From the NCBI RefSeq assembly GCF_000347035.1, contig NZ_ANIJ01000022.1:1-64000 (forward strand): 64,000 nt of DNA, given 5' to 3'. A program made the position numbers and the translations under genes. The notes beneath the pieces were generated by a model that ran no database searches, was not told the DNA's origin, and saw nothing but the letters and a program-made list of their open reading frames with translations. This stretch comes from Leptospira sp. B5-022. GTDB taxonomy: Bacteria > Spirochaetota > Leptospiria > Leptospirales > Leptospiraceae. Below, one piece after another: positions 54,181 to 64,000 of this stretch; position 1 is the stretch's first letter, and each line of letters begins with the position of its first letter.

Positions 54181-55611
54181 CTATTTCACCTCTCTAATCT
54201 GGATCGTCTCCACCCTATCCGCACCTGCAATAATATCCGACAAGATCACCACCTGGTCCCCATCCTTCACTCGACCGCTCGACTTTAAGGTCTCAATTGC
54301 CAGTTTAATCGTTTTTTCAGGGTCACTGGAAAAATCGATTCGATAAGGGATTACACTTCGAGTTAACCAAAGTTTACGTCGAACCGTAGTCATATTAGTG
54401 AAAGCATAGATGAGTGGGAACCTAGGATGGAAGGAAGCCACATTCAAAGCGGTAGTTCCTCTCCGGGTAATCACTATAATGGCAGGAGATTTGATGGAAT
54501 CGGAAAGCATAGCCGCAGATTTGGCCATTTCTTCCTTCTTGTTGGAAGGAACTCTTTCCAAAACGTATCCAAGCCCTGGCGCCTTCTCCACTCTTTCCGA
54601 GATCTTATGCAGCATATCCACACAACGGACCGGAAATTTTCCTGCCGCGGTTTCACCAGACAACATAATTGCATCAGCTTCTTCAAAAACTGCGTTGGCA
54701 ACATCCGTGACTTCTGCTCGAGTAGGAGAAGGATTATTGATCATGGACTCGAGAAGGTGAGTTGCAACGATCACTCGTTTACCTTTGATCGCACATTCTC
54801 GAATAATGGAACGTTGGATCAAGGGAAGTTCCTCGATGGGAAGTTCCACTCCAAGATCCCCCCTTGCTACCATCACACCATCTGCGGCTTCCACGATTTC
54901 CACCATGTTTTTCACTGCTTCTTGGTCTTCAATCTTGGCGATAATGTCCGTATGACCGTTATTATCTTCGATAATCTTGCGGAGTTGATGGATATCTTCC
55001 GCGGAACGGACGAATGAAAGTGCAATAAAATCCACATCTTCTTCCAGACCGAAAAGAATGTCCTTTTGGTCCTTTTGAGTGATCGACGGTAGATTTACAC
55101 GGATCCCCGGAAGATTGATATGTTTACGAGAGCCTAGTTTACCGCCATCTACGACTTTACATTTGAGAGCTGTTTCTTGGATCTCTTCCACCACAAGATT
55201 GATCAAACCGTTATCTACGGTGACCCTGTCTCCGATCTTCAGATCTTTTACGATATCGCGATAATTTACGAAAACGGATTGTTCTTCGGACTCTTCTCCC
55301 GGGATAATATGGAAGGTAAAAGATTCTCCCACTTTCAGATCCAAATGATCTACTTGCAAATCCCCCGTACGGATTTCAGGACCTTGGGTATCCAATAGAA
55401 TAGCGATCGGATGTTTTAATACATCTTTATTCAAAGATTTAATGGCACGGATAACCGATCTATGAAAGTCGTGATTTCCGTGGGACATGTTCAATCTGGC
55501 GATATTCATCCCCGCTTCCGCAAGGGATTGGATCATTTTTTTATCGGCCGTTGCAGGGCCGATCGTGCATATAATTTTAGTTTTTCTGAAATTAACTAAT
55601 TCATTTTTCAT
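54181..55611 (-). CDS. pyk: pyruvate kinase
   Basis: A 476-residue glycolytic enzyme producing ATP and pyruvate from phosphoenolpyruvate. Motifs: [19 protein letters not shown] at the N-terminus, [15 protein letters not shown], the active-site [16 protein letters not shown] and the signature [20 protein letters not shown], and [10 protein letters not shown]. The C-terminal allosteric domain is present. Length is normal. Translation start at 55611 is 41 bases after the stop of the 657-residue unknown gene, on the same strand. Confidence 0.96.
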   Translation of the reverse strand: MKNELVNFRKTKIICTIGPATADKKMIQSLAEAGMNIARLNMSHGNHDFHRSVIRAIKSLNKDVLKHPIAILLDTQGPEIRTGDLQVDHLDLKVGESFTFHIIPGEESEEQSVFVNYRDIVKDLKIGDRVTVDNGLINLVVEEIQETALKCKVVDGGKLGSRKHINLPGIRVNLPSITQKDQKDILFGLEEDVDFIALSFVRSAEDIHQLRKIIEDNNGHTDIIAKIEDQEAVKNMVEIVEAADGVMVARGDLGVELPIEELPLIQRSIIRECAIKGKRVIVATHLLESMINNPSPTRAEVTDVANAVFEEADAIMLSGETAAGKFPVRCVDMLHKISERVEKAPGLGYVLERVPSNKKEEMAKSAAMLSDSIKSPAIIVITRRGTTALNVASFHPRFPLIYAFTNMTTVRRKLWLTRSVIPYRIDFSSDPEKTIKLAIETLKSSGRVKDGDQVVILSDIIAGADRVETIQIREVK

Positions 55612-55651
55612 GTATATTCGGTTTTATTAAAATTGCTCCAATGATCCGAGC

Positions 55652-57625
55652 TCAAATTTTAGGAAGGGTTCTGTTCAGAAAATCTTCTAAAGAAATATAA
55701 AAGTCGAACTTTTCCTGTTCCGGCATGCCCGCATTTTTCTGCTCGTCCACGATCCTCTTCGCTTTATCCAGCAAGGCCTTTCCGTTCTTTTTCAGGAACC
55801 TTCTCGAAATAAGGATCGGAAAAGAATACTGCTCTTCCTGATTTCTAACCATAAAGGAATGGATTTCCTTTTTTGCATTCTTTTTCAGGAAGTTGATCAG
55901 AGTATTTTCGTCCATATCTCCGCCTAAAGCTTGTAAGAGATATTCCCTGTCCGGAAGTTCGTCCTGACTCCAAGCATGGTCCAAAACATCCAAAACTGCG
56001 GAAAGATTTCGTTTGATCTCTGCCTCTTGCTCCGAGCTCAATCCGGAACTTCTTGCAGGAGCGCCCGACTCGGAATTCGCAACGACGGCTACAGCTCTCG
56101 CCTTTGCAGTCGCCTCGGCAGCTTCTCTGTCCTTTACTCTTTTTTCGGCAAGCTTGACCTTTTCTTCCTGGGCAACCTTGGTCCTCGCTTCCAGGATCTT
56201 TTTATTCTGCTCCGCAGCGAGCCTTGCTCTGATCTCTTCCGCTTCAAATCTATGAACTACATTATTATTCCCGAAAAGAGATCTGAAAAATCTGGTGATA
56301 AAAGGAAGATATTTAAAAAGAGAAGAATATTCCAACTTCTCAAATTGAGAACTTGCCTCTTTGGACTCCATCATGTCCCGGATATTCATTTTTGCCAAAA
56401 CACGGATCTCACTATCGTTCCCGGTAGCAGTAAAAACCCTTTTAGCAGTCTCGACCGCCCCGCTGATACATTCCTTATGAAGAACAAATATATATAGCCC
56501 CTTCTTATCCGCAAAATCAGCGTTCAAGATCATATCATGGTTGATGATCAGATTTTTGACTTCTTCTTCGATCGGTTCCCCCCGGAAGCGAAGATAATTC
56601 AGATCCACTAATCGATTTGCGGATTTAATATAGTCGAGTAACTCGGAAAGTTTGGCCTTTTTCTCTTCCTTCTCCTTTTTCTCCTTTTCCTCTTCTTCAA
56701 AATGGATGAGAGAAAGAAGTTCTTCGACTGCTGTTTTTTGGTCACCGTAAGCAGGGCTTAAAAAAGGAAGGACTTGTCCTGCAATAGAACGAGTATTCTG
56801 AAGATCATGTTCGGAAAAATTGCCTAGTACACCAATCCTTTGTAATTCCGGAATGATCCTTTCGTTCAGATATTTTTTATAAGCATCCAATCTCGCAATG
56901 ATCTCGTCCTGAACATTATAATAAAAAACGGAACGGTTCCCGGGACTCAGAGCATTTTCGTTTCTAAAAAAATAAAGAATTCGGGAATCCACCAGCTTTT
57001 TGAGTACCGGCTTTAAATGAATATTGATCGTGGTTTGTTTCAAAACAGGAGTAACGTCAAAATTATCCTGAAACAGATTCCCTATCTCGGAAGAAGCATA
57101 GGTCTCGCTTAATTTATTATTATCAATACAGTCAAAGATCCATTTCTGGAAGCTCTCCTTCCCTGGGAATTGCCTCTTCTCCTTTACCCACCTTTGGATG
57201 GAACTGAAAGAAGTTTGGTTCACTCCGTCCACGTATCTATGGCTAGAACCTGCATCCGTTTGAGAAGGCCTAGCAAAAACGGTGATCAATCTTAGAAAAG
57301 AAGCGATCCTTCCGTCGGATGAATCTCCGGTAGGATTATAATCCACCATGCAGATCTTTTTTACGATAGGGGGATTTTGGCGTGCACTCATCTCTCTAAG
57401 ATAAGCGTTTACCCTTTCCTTATCCAATGTCAGTTCTCTTGCGAGCTGTTCCGCACTGGGAAGAATTTTATTCGCTACAAACTTTTCCGTCCAATCGCCA
57501 ATGATCAGTACTAATTTATGAATTCCCTTGTACTGGAAATCCCCTCTGGCCTCTAACGCTTGGGTTAACTGTAAAGCCGAGTTATAATCCGCTACCTTGA
57601 GTTCCGGAGATTGGGGATCCAGCAT
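55652..57625 (-). CDS. large soluble protein of unknown function with an N-terminal helix-turn-helix-like segment
   Basis: A 657-residue protein that I do not recognise. Residues 50-80 ([20 protein letters not shown]) look like a GntR-type winged helix. Two long charged segments follow: a glutamate/lysine run near 305-330 and an alanine-rich coiled coil near 475-515, separated by an alpha/beta part ([20 protein letters not shown]). No signal peptide or membrane helix. It lies between asd (17-base gap) and pyk on one strand. The helix-turn-helix suggests nucleic-acid binding; coiled coils suggest oligomerisation. It resembles large spirochaete hypotheticals, perhaps genus-restricted. Confidence 0.7.
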   Translation of the reverse strand: MLDPQSPELKVADYNSALQLTQALEARGDFQYKGIHKLVLIIGDWTEKFVANKILPSAEQLARELTLDKERVNAYLREMSARQNPPIVKKICMVDYNPTGDSSDGRIASFLRLITVFARPSQTDAGSSHRYVDGVNQTSFSSIQRWVKEKRQFPGKESFQKWIFDCIDNNKLSETYASSEIGNLFQDNFDVTPVLKQTTINIHLKPVLKKLVDSRILYFFRNENALSPGNRSVFYYNVQDEIIARLDAYKKYLNERIIPELQRIGVLGNFSEHDLQNTRSIAGQVLPFLSPAYGDQKTAVEELLSLIHFEEEEKEKKEKEEKKAKLSELLDYIKSANRLVDLNYLRFRGEPIEEEVKNLIINHDMILNADFADKKGLYIFVLHKECISGAVETAKRVFTATGNDSEIRVLAKMNIRDMMESKEASSQFEKLEYSSLFKYLPFITRFFRSLFGNNNVVHRFEAEEIRARLAAEQNKKILEARTKVAQEEKVKLAEKRVKDREAAEATAKARAVAVVANSESGAPARSSGLSSEQEAEIKRNLSAVLDVLDHAWSQDELPDREYLLQALGGDMDENTLINFLKKNAKKEIHSFMVRNQEEQYSFPILISRRFLKKNGKALLDKAKRIVDEQKNAGMPEQEKFDFYISLEDFLNRTLPKI

Positions 57626-57641
57626 GAGTCATCCTCTTTGA

Positions 57642-58688
57642 CTAGAGTAGGTTTTTCCGATACATCAATTCCGCGTTTAAAATCGCGGCACCGGCAGCCC
57701 CACGGACCGTATTATGACTTAGGACAACATATTTCCAATCGAAAATCGGATCAGGTCTAAGTCTTCCCACTACGGTAGTCATCCCTCTCCCTGTTTCCAG
57801 GTCCAAACGAGGCTGGGGTCTGTCTTCTTCTTGACGATAAAGAATCGGAAAATCCGGAGCGAGAGGCAACTTTAATTCTTGAGGCTCACCCTTAAAAGAA
57901 GACCAGGCTTCTAAAATTTCGGACTCTGTCGGCTTCTTCTTGAATTTTACGGAAACACAAACCGTATGCCCGTCAAAAACAGGGACTCGATTGCAATGAG
58001 CGGAAATTTTAAAATCCGCGAGTACGATCTTACCACCTTCTGTCTTTCCCAGACATTTCAACGGTTCGATCTCCGCCTTATCTTCTTCTCCACCGATAAA
58101 AGGGACTACGTTTCCTAAAATATCCATGGTAGGAACTCCTGGATAACCGGCTCCGGAGATAGCCTGCATGGAGAATAACATAACGGACTCAATACCGAAT
58201 TTTTCGTAGAGAGGTTTAAGAGAGATGGTGACTCCCATGATCGTACAATTGGAGTTAGTCACGATCTTTCCCGGAGTTTTTTGGCTGGAGAGTACATCCA
58301 AATGGTTCGCGTTCACTTCCGCAGAAAGAAGAGGAACGTTTTCGACCATTCTATGATTTTTAGAATTGGAAATAATATGGATACCGGCTTCGGCAAAAGA
58401 AGTTTCCACCTCTCCTGCGATAGAAGCGTCCAAACCGGAAAAAGCCAATTTAGCACCTTGGGTAATCTTTGGGTCCGGCAAAGTGATAATTATGTCACGA
58501 GCATATTTAGGGATCTCTCCCGAGATCTTCCAACGCTTCTTCATGACTTCCGCATATGTTTTGCCTGCGCTATTCTCGGATGCGCATAGATGGGTTACCT
58601 GAAAATAAGGATGGTTTTCCAAAAGTTGGATAAACCTTTGCCCGACGGAGCCGGTGGCTCCCAAAACAGCTACGTTAATTTTGCTCAT
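57642..58688 (-). CDS. asd: aspartate-semialdehyde dehydrogenase (archaeal/fungal type)
   Basis: A 348-residue NADPH-dependent enzyme that makes aspartate semialdehyde for lysine, threonine and methionine synthesis and diaminopimelate. The N-terminal [18 protein letters not shown] binds NADP. The catalytic cysteine is C148 ([11 protein letters not shown]) and the basic motif [13 protein letters not shown] supplies the histidine. The TNSNC spelling and overall length place it in the archaeal/yeast subfamily, unlike the enterobacterial enzyme. A GGAGTTCCT copy lies inside at 58132. Confidence 0.94.
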   Translation of the reverse strand: MSKINVAVLGATGSVGQRFIQLLENHPYFQVTHLCASENSAGKTYAEVMKKRWKISGEIPKYARDIIITLPDPKITQGAKLAFSGLDASIAGEVETSFAEAGIHIISNSKNHRMVENVPLLSAEVNANHLDVLSSQKTPGKIVTNSNCTIMGVTISLKPLYEKFGIESVMLFSMQAISGAGYPGVPTMDILGNVVPFIGGEEDKAEIEPLKCLGKTEGGKIVLADFKISAHCNRVPVFDGHTVCVSVKFKKKPTESEILEAWSSFKGEPQELKLPLAPDFPILYRQEEDRPQPRLDLETGRGMTTVVGRLRPDPIFDWKYVVLSHNTVRGAAGAAILNAELMYRKNLL

Positions 58689-58764
58689 AGAACTTATTGA
58701 CCGCTCGCGAACTCAAAGCCCGCTATTATTGTTTTTTTCTATTTTTTTCCGAGACCACGGACTG

Positions 58765-60309
58765 TCATTCGACAAATTTAGCGATGAGCGCTGCATACTT
58801 AGAATTCATCTTTTGAGTTCCGGCATACGTAAGATGATGAAAGTCCCAAAAATCAGTCGAAGGCAGAGTCCGGCTTAGATCCACAAAATTGTCCCCGCCT
58901 CCGCTGATTTCTTTCAGATAAGACAAATGCTCTTTATACCATTCCGAATTCCCATACCAGGAAAGGCTTACCGGGTTTTCAGGATTGTTTATTAAGAGAA
59001 ACGGCAAATCCTTCTCTTTGAAAAAAGAAATGAGCTTCTTCATATAACGAAAATGAAGAATAGGACGGAACTTCTCCTTTGCGATCTTCTTCTTAGAGTC
59101 CGCGAGCACCTGAATGTACTGTAATCCCGGTCTTTTTTTTAGGTCTGTCAGAAGACGAAAATAAAAATATTCCTCATATTCCTTATCGGACATCCCTAGA
59201 AAGCGTAGGTCTTCCAACCTTTCTTCTCGAACCGGCTTTCTATCCAAAATCGAAAGATCATCTTCTTTCCCGAAAATCTGTTGGAGCCTTATTCCGAGAA
59301 CATCCCGAGCCCAATCTTTATGCTCCGCTCCCGCAAAATATGGGATCCAAGTATTGGAAAGTTCCGCCCGGATCCAGTTTTCCTTCTCCCCTTGATTCAA
59401 AAATCTAGGATCCAGAAGAATTTTTTTCCAACCTGGACTCGTAAACTCCAAGGTTTGTTTTACGGTATGAGAAGAATTTTCCAAGTCCAGGATGAGCTTT
59501 CCGTCCTTCAGGACTTCTTCCACTACCTGGATATAAAAACCTTTGCGAGCCATATAAGGTTTCGGCTGGAAAGAAAAAACTTTCCCGGTCCATCCTCGGA
59601 ACGTCACTTTTTCCGGAATATCCACACCATTGTATTCCCTAAAGCTGGTGTTCCTACCAAAACGATGCTCATAAAGAGAAGAAGAAATTTTCCAATAAAT
59701 TTCCTTATAACGATACGAACCGAAGAGTGAAGCCGCTAGATATTCCGAACTTTTCTCCAATCCGATCAAATCCCAAAACTCCACGAGCGTTTCCCAAGGA
59801 AAAATGATCTTAGATTGAGGAGCATCCCTAAAATCCAAGGCATCCAGAATGAGCTTGGATTCTTCCGCAGTTTCGTTTTTACCGTTCTTCGGATCCAGAA
59901 CATAGGTCCTATACAATCTCCAATCCACAAAGTTTACCGGATACACCACAAGATCCGGAGACAAACTTAGGAATTGGTTCTTCATCAAGTACACATCCAA
60001 AGGGGGCATACCCGCGTAAGATAAAAAGACGACGTCCAAATCTTTTCCGGTGATCTTACGAAGCTCTTTCTCTAGATCCTTGGGATTAATGGAATAACCC
60101 GTAACGCTGGAACCTATTACTAATACGCGGAATTTCTGCTTCGAAATCTTTTCGAAAGATTTAAACTCGTGTAAAAAATTATAAAAATAATCCGCGCCCC
60201 AAGAAGATTCGTTAGGCAAGAGCCAAAACGTGTATCGAAACAAGAAGAAGTCCAAAAAAAATACGGAGATCGCAACGGAAAATAAGATCGTTAACTTGGA
60301 ACGGAACAC
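58765..60309 (-). CDS. membrane-anchored SGNH-hydrolase-like protein
   Basis: A 514-residue protein with one N-terminal membrane helix (KLTILFSVAISVFFLDFFLF) and a large extracytoplasmic domain. RVLVIGSSVTGYSIN near residue 66 replaces the usual GDS motif with G-S-S, and the C-terminal DFHHLTYAGT supplies D489 and H492 (DxxH), so an SGNH catalytic set is possible (S67 or S68). The layout is that of AlgJ/AlgX- or DUF1574-like partners of MBOAT enzymes, which transfer acyl groups to exported polysaccharides. The MBOAT gene lies 1.5 kb away with a divergent gene between them. The exact family is uncertain. Confidence 0.75.
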   Translation of the reverse strand: MFRSKLTILFSVAISVFFLDFFLFRYTFWLLPNESSWGADYFYNFLHEFKSFEKISKQKFRVLVIGSSVTGYSINPKDLEKELRKITGKDLDVVFLSYAGMPPLDVYLMKNQFLSLSPDLVVYPVNFVDWRLYRTYVLDPKNGKNETAEESKLILDALDFRDAPQSKIIFPWETLVEFWDLIGLEKSSEYLAASLFGSYRYKEIYWKISSSLYEHRFGRNTSFREYNGVDIPEKVTFRGWTGKVFSFQPKPYMARKGFYIQVVEEVLKDGKLILDLENSSHTVKQTLEFTSPGWKKILLDPRFLNQGEKENWIRAELSNTWIPYFAGAEHKDWARDVLGIRLQQIFGKEDDLSILDRKPVREERLEDLRFLGMSDKEYEEYFYFRLLTDLKKRPGLQYIQVLADSKKKIAKEKFRPILHFRYMKKLISFFKEKDLPFLLINNPENPVSLSWYGNSEWYKEHLSYLKEISGGGDNFVDLSRTLPSTDFWDFHHLTYAGTQKMNSKYAALIAKFVE

Positions 60310-60400
60310 AGCTCCATAAACTGAAAGTAATTACCTGTTTGTCCAGAAATTGTTGCATTTTCTACTTTACCTAGGATGAGGCATTGGCCAGGATTCCCAA

Positions 60401-61885
60401 GTGGTTTGGCTCTGGATTTCGATAATTATTTTCCTAGTCTCACTTATATTTTCCCTATTTACCGCACCTAAAGAAATTTTCTGGAACATGGAAGCTCTGT
60501 ATCTTCCTTCCGTTTTAATCGATGTTCTTCGGGACGGAGGCTCCTTAAGGACCTGGTCATTTGCCCCCACACCTTATTTTTTTCCGGACCTACCGATCGT
60601 TTTTATATTCGGCTATATAACGGAGAATGTTTTCAGGACCTTAACATTTTACGCGATCTTCCAAACATCTCTACTCGCATATCTATTAGGAAAATTCGTC
60701 CGGGCAATGGAGCCGAAAATGCCCAGACCCCAAAGTTATGTATTCAGCTTACTCTCACTTTCTTCCATATTATTGATCGCTGAAAAATTTCCATTATTGT
60801 ATTTTTTATATTTTCCATCCGTACATATAAGCGCCTTTCTCACAACGCTCTGGATCTGGCCTTATCTAAGAAGAGAGAAGGTTAAGATCCCGAAATATTC
60901 CATTTTCCCACTGCTTTCCATACTTACACTTTCGGATAGGATCTTAATCTTAGAATTGTATCTACCGGCGGCACTTTCATGGGCGAGAAGGTACGGTCGT
61001 TGGGGAACTTCTTTCCCACTCATCTCCATCCGATTTTTTGCAACCGGGCTCATCGGACTCGGACTTCATTCTCTGATAAAAATATTTTTAGCCATCAACT
61101 CACCTAAAAAACTTTCCACACTCGAGTCGATCTCCCACTGGTGGAGTGATTTTTTTGCCTCGATCCTGAGCTTAAAATTATCAGGTGTCTTTCTTTTATT
61201 TGCGATCCTGGGCGGGGTCCTATGTTTAAGAAAAGGAAAAGAATCAGGGCATAGTTACGGATTTTTAGGATATTTCCAACTTAGCCTATGCCTTCTGCCC
61301 CCCTTACTCGGGCTCTATTCCGGCGAAAATTCGCTTAAATACAGCATCCCGGCAATTGTGATGGTCCCGGTTCTATTTGGGATTTTACCTTCCGTTCAAA
61401 ACCAAAACTATCTCAGTCATTCTAGAAATTTCGCTTTTTTAGGACTCTTATTCGGCCTCGGGGTATTTGCAATATTTGGAGAAGGAGAAGCACAGTTCAG
61501 AGATCCGAGCGAATCTATCCGGCCACCTGAAACAGTCTGCGTAGACGAATGGAAAGAAAAAGATTCATTTGTTTTCGTACTTTCAGAACCGCGCAAAGCG
61601 AGGAGGATCCTCGCATATTCCGAAAAAAGGGTCCTTGCTTATCCGATAGATTTCAGCACACTTGAGGGCTCTTACTCGGTCTCCAACAAAGAATGGTTCC
61701 TATTCCCGCCGGAAGGACCGATTGCGATATTACCGGATGGCCTAGGAGAATCCAGGATCAAGTCCTTTTACGGAGAACCGACGCGAGTTTTACATTGTGA
61801 ATCCGGGAGCGGAAAAATATGGGTCTACGAAGATAACGCTAAGATCAGAGATTTTCTACAAAGACCGGTTCAAAAAACAAAGTAA
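60401..61885 (+). CDS. polytopic membrane protein of unknown function
   Basis: A 494-residue integral membrane protein with about ten or eleven helices, most of the length hydrophobic (first WISIIIFLVSLIFSLFTA). The last 120 residues are soluble and contain two cysteines. A GTG start at 60401 follows CAGGA. Its shape (N-terminal helices with polar loops such as WNMEALYLPSVLIDVL, then a C-terminal soluble part) resembles membrane glycosyltransferases, but no catalytic motif is clear. It lies between and on the opposite strand from the SGNH and MBOAT genes; its end overlaps the MBOAT gene's end by 16 bases. Confidence 0.68.
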   Translation: MVWLWISIIIFLVSLIFSLFTAPKEIFWNMEALYLPSVLIDVLRDGGSLRTWSFAPTPYFFPDLPIVFIFGYITENVFRTLTFYAIFQTSLLAYLLGKFVRAMEPKMPRPQSYVFSLLSLSSILLIAEKFPLLYFLYFPSVHISAFLTTLWIWPYLRREKVKIPKYSIFPLLSILTLSDRILILELYLPAALSWARRYGRWGTSFPLISIRFFATGLIGLGLHSLIKIFLAINSPKKLSTLESISHWWSDFFASILSLKLSGVFLLFAILGGVLCLRKGKESGHSYGFLGYFQLSLCLLPPLLGLYSGENSLKYSIPAIVMVPVLFGILPSVQNQNYLSHSRNFAFLGLLFGLGVFAIFGEGEAQFRDPSESIRPPETVCVDEWKEKDSFVFVLSEPRKARRILAYSEKRVLAYPIDFSTLEGSYSVSNKEWFLFPPEGPIAILPDGLGESRIKSFYGEPTRVLHCESGSGKIWVYEDNAKIRDFLQRPVQKTK

Positions 61886-63315
61886 ATAAACGGTTGTGAC
61901 TCGGAAGAGAATACGACCGCAAACAAAAGCCCAACTCCTACCAAGGCTCCGAAAAATAGCGGATGCAAATTTTCGTAAAAGTTACGAAAACTACCGTCTT
62001 TCTCGTCTTGATTGCCGATCCAGGTGGCCGCGAAAAATAGAAAAAATGCGATAATTAAAATACGCAAAGAAGAAAGCGACGGATCCGCACCGGTTGAAAA
62101 CCCGAAAAGTTTTTCGAAAACGATCCCTGTGGTTTTCCAATTCGGAGATCTAAAAAATACCCAACAAAGAACTACACAAAAGATCACAATGATCCTATAG
62201 GAAAATCTGCCGAAAATCCCAAGTCCATTCGCAGCGGAAAAAAAATCGGGCCAAAATTTTTTTCCCATTCTTTCCATGGCTAAGAATAAACCGTGAAACC
62301 CGCCCCAAACCACAAAATTCCAGCTGGCTCCATGCCAGAGCCCACCCAAAAGCATGGTCAAAAACAAATTCACGTAAGTCCTTAGCTCGGTTTTACGATT
62401 TCCCCCCAAAGGAATGTACAAATAATTTCGCAACCAAGAAGAAAGAGAGATATGCCATCTTCTCCAAAAATCGGAAAACCCGGAGGCAAGATAAGGCATC
62501 CTAAAATTTTCAGTCAGCCTAAAGCCTAAAAGAAGAGCGCACCCCAAAGCGATATCGGTATATCCGCTAAAATCACAATAAATCTGAAGAGAATAAGCGA
62601 AAACTGCTGCCCATGCATAGGCACTCGAAAATTCAGAAGGAGTCCTATAAAAAGAATCCGGTAAGATCGAAAGTTGATCCGCGATCACCACCTTCTTCCA
62701 TACTCCCATCAACACTAAAACGAAACCTTCTCTCAGCGGGATTTCCTTCCATACTACCCAAGACTTGAGTTGAGGCAAAAAGGTCTTGGCTGGGACAATA
62801 GGTCCCGCAACTAACTGGGGAAAGAAGGAGAGAAAGAGTGCGTAATTCCAAAAATTCTTTTCAGGTAAAATTTCCCTTCTAAACACGTCGATCGTGTAAC
62901 TCAAGGACTGAAACGTGTAAAAAGAGATCCCTACGGGAAGCACAATGCGCCATACAGGAAGACTTAAATTTAGCCCAAATGCCGATAATACGGCATTTCC
63001 GGACTCCATAAGGAAAATAAAATATTTAAAAAAAGCTAAAACACCTAGATTCAAAACCAATGAAAAAGTAAGTAAGATCGCCCGCGCTCTACCTTCTTTT
63101 TGATCCATTGTTTTTCCGATCCAATAATCCAAGATCGTTGTCCCGAAAAGAAGGAGCCCAAACTTGGGATTCCAAGACATATAGAAAAAATAGCTCCCAG
63201 CTACCAAAAAAGACTTCAGGATCCATTCCGGAAGAGCGCTTAGCTTAGGCAAAACCCATCTTAGCCCAAATATAAGCAGAAAGAAAAATAAAAAGAGTGG
63301 GGTGGCGAAATTCAT
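61870..63315 (-). CDS. MBOAT family O-acyltransferase (AlgI/DltB-like)
   Basis: A 481-residue polytopic membrane enzyme. Family motifs are present: PVGISFYTFQSLSYTIDVFR, FPQLVAGPIVPA, GFSDFWRRWHISLSSWLRNY (H288 region), LGGNRKTELRTYVNLFLTML split as IPLGGNR, and the invariant histidine H328 in GLWHGASWNF. MBOATs carry acyl groups across the membrane to polysaccharides or lipids. Together with the SGNH-like protein at 58765 it resembles the AlgI/AlgJ pair for exopolysaccharide O-acetylation; the acceptor glycan here is unknown. The ATG at 63315 is the natural start. Confidence 0.9.
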   Translation of the reverse strand: MNFATPLFLFFFLLIFGLRWVLPKLSALPEWILKSFLVAGSYFFYMSWNPKFGLLLFGTTILDYWIGKTMDQKEGRARAILLTFSLVLNLGVLAFFKYFIFLMESGNAVLSAFGLNLSLPVWRIVLPVGISFYTFQSLSYTIDVFRREILPEKNFWNYALFLSFFPQLVAGPIVPAKTFLPQLKSWVVWKEIPLREGFVLVLMGVWKKVVIADQLSILPDSFYRTPSEFSSAYAWAAVFAYSLQIYCDFSGYTDIALGCALLLGFRLTENFRMPYLASGFSDFWRRWHISLSSWLRNYLYIPLGGNRKTELRTYVNLFLTMLLGGLWHGASWNFVVWGGFHGLFLAMERMGKKFWPDFFSAANGLGIFGRFSYRIIVIFCVVLCWVFFRSPNWKTTGIVFEKLFGFSTGADPSLSSLRILIIAFFLFFAATWIGNQDEKDGSFRNFYENLHPLFFGALVGVGLLFAVVFSSESQPFIYFVF

Positions 63316-63415
63316 TTACCTAATTTTAAGCATTATTTAAGATTTTAGAGGTTTGCTTATTTATAATCTCTTTTACGCCTTTTTTTATTCTCTTTTTTGC
63401 TTAATTTTCTGCTTT

Positions 63416-63631
63416 TTAAATGGTCCACTTGCACCGAACCCCACAATTCGGACAATTTGCAGTGATTTCCGCCTTTACTCGGCGGCCCTTAGGCGTTTCT
63501 ACCTTTCCAATTGCCACGAATTCGAAGTCTACTCCTTCTGGAACATAGTGACCGCCACCATATTTGGCGGAACCTTCGATTAAATTTGAGCAGGCATGGC
63601 ATTTTACTCTCAACTTGATTACTTCGGCCAT
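63416..63631 (-). CDS. small zinc-ribbon-like protein
   Basis: A 71-residue protein with cysteines at C11, C14 (KCHACSN), C60, C63 (NCPNCGVRC) and C67. The two CxxC pairs flanking a beta-rich segment are typical of a zinc ribbon. No family is certain. The ATG at 63631 has no strong SD nearby (AGGAG lies about 20 bases up), but no other start fits. A TTGACA-like box sits at 63687-63692. Convergent with nothing; 100 bases before the MBOAT start on the same strand. Confidence 0.65.
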   Translation of the reverse strand: MAEVIKLRVKCHACSNLIEGSAKYGGGHYVPEGVDFEFVAIGKVETPKGRRVKAEITANCPNCGVRCKWTI

Positions 63632-64000
63632 TGGAAGAGGATCTACGAACCTTCTCCTTTCGCAAGAAGAAAGTAATTCTCGAGCCTGTCAAAACCTCAT
63701 GGGGGTGTAAATCGGATACACATGACTAAATGACATATATATTGGCATTAAAGATGGGCGAGAGATCCCCATGCTGGGCTGTTTTATAGAGACACGAACA
63801 CGAAACAACGAATGATAAGGATTTTGGATTAGATGCCCAGAAAGGGACAGTTGCCCGAAAGATTCCCGAGTGGCCCCCTTCGAAAGAATCAATGAAATTT
63901 CAGTATTTTTCCGAAACACCAAGGCAGCCGCCAGAAGTCTTCTATCAAAAAGCAAAAAGGAGTCATTTCGACTATTCCGTATTGATTCTTTGCCCCACTC
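63632..64000. other. unassigned region at the right edge
   Basis: These 369 bases contain no coding frame I trust. A leftward 88-residue frame (63689-63955) lacks a ribosome binding site and shows odd codon use. Short inverted motifs (GGGCAACTGTCCC-like near 63845) are present but no complete known RNA structure is recognisable. It may hold the promoter of the zinc-ribbon gene and part of a neighbouring repeat or gene beyond the window. Confidence 0.4.

Noticed and set aside
54427..55017. 196-residue frame antisense to pyruvate kinase
   Set aside because: His/Phe-rich shadow of the conserved pyk frame, no start signal.
63840..63890. Possible cobalamin riboswitch (GCCACTC resembling the B12 box)
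   Set aside because: Only a seven-base similarity; the other conserved B12 elements and a downstream cobalamin gene are missing.
63689..63955. 88-residue leftward frame at the right edge
   Set aside because: No ribosome binding site, atypical codon use, and no domain features.
1..64000. tRNA, rRNA, CRISPR arrays and insertion sequences
   Set aside because: No cloverleaf, rRNA-like sequence, regularly spaced repeats or transposase frames were seen.

Overview
This window is spirochaete chromosome, almost certainly Leptospira. The strongest marker is a DUF1564-type protein, a family I know only from Leptospira. Supporting signs are the spirochaete-style regulators, the many small Leptospira-like hypotheticals and moderate GC content. 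I could not fix the species. I saw no rRNA, tRNA, CRISPR array or insertion sequence. Coding density is high, with short operons on both strands.

Layout. 1-2353: an AT-rich accessory edge with a vapBC toxin-antitoxin pair (vapC runs off the left end) and a Xer-like tyrosine recombinase. 2354-11465: three large sensor histidine kinases and a REC-HD-GYP protein on one strand, a phosphorelay likely ending in cyclic-di-GMP hydrolysis. 11548-13408: mtnD-mtnB-SDR (methionine salvage). 13503-18547: EF-P, a PstS-like lipoprotein, an EpmB-type lysine 2,3-aminomutase and several small unknowns. 18881-21208: a CrtI/RetSat-like oxidoreductase divergent from a TetR gene with a palindromic operator candidate between them. 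21246-26982: a six-gene lipid-modification operon (FAD oxidase, DUF1365, CFA-type methylase, DUF2062, DUF1295, second methylase).

27212-33745: membrane proteins, a sensor lacking an effector, and a polyamine operon, speD - SET/AdoMetDC fusion - speE - pyrF. 33872-42200: DUF2505, alr, an acyltransferase, two helical unknowns, an unusual cytosolic NMT1/THI5-like histidine kinase and a lytic transglycosylase. 42208-49760: a GT39-type glycosyltransferase with a Cys-rich partner, TetR, aconitase, an OmpA-domain protein and EpmA. 49816-54161: a more AT-rich patch of small genes. 54181-58688: pyruvate kinase, a 657-residue unknown and Asd. 58765-63315: an SGNH protein, a polytopic membrane protein and an MBOAT acyltransferase, together suggesting acylation of a surface glycan.

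Functional links. SpeE releases methylthioadenosine, which the MtnB/MtnD route recycles. EF-P, EpmB and EpmA occur in the same 36 kb, so EF-P beta-lysylation is predicted. The most interesting single gene is at 31727-32593: a SET domain joined to an AdoMet-decarboxylase-like domain that keeps the catalytic Ser/His/Cys at the same spacing as the true SpeD next door. A second unexplained signal is the 9-mer GGAGTTCCT, found 14 times in the window, 11 of them between 47.3 and 54.2 kb.
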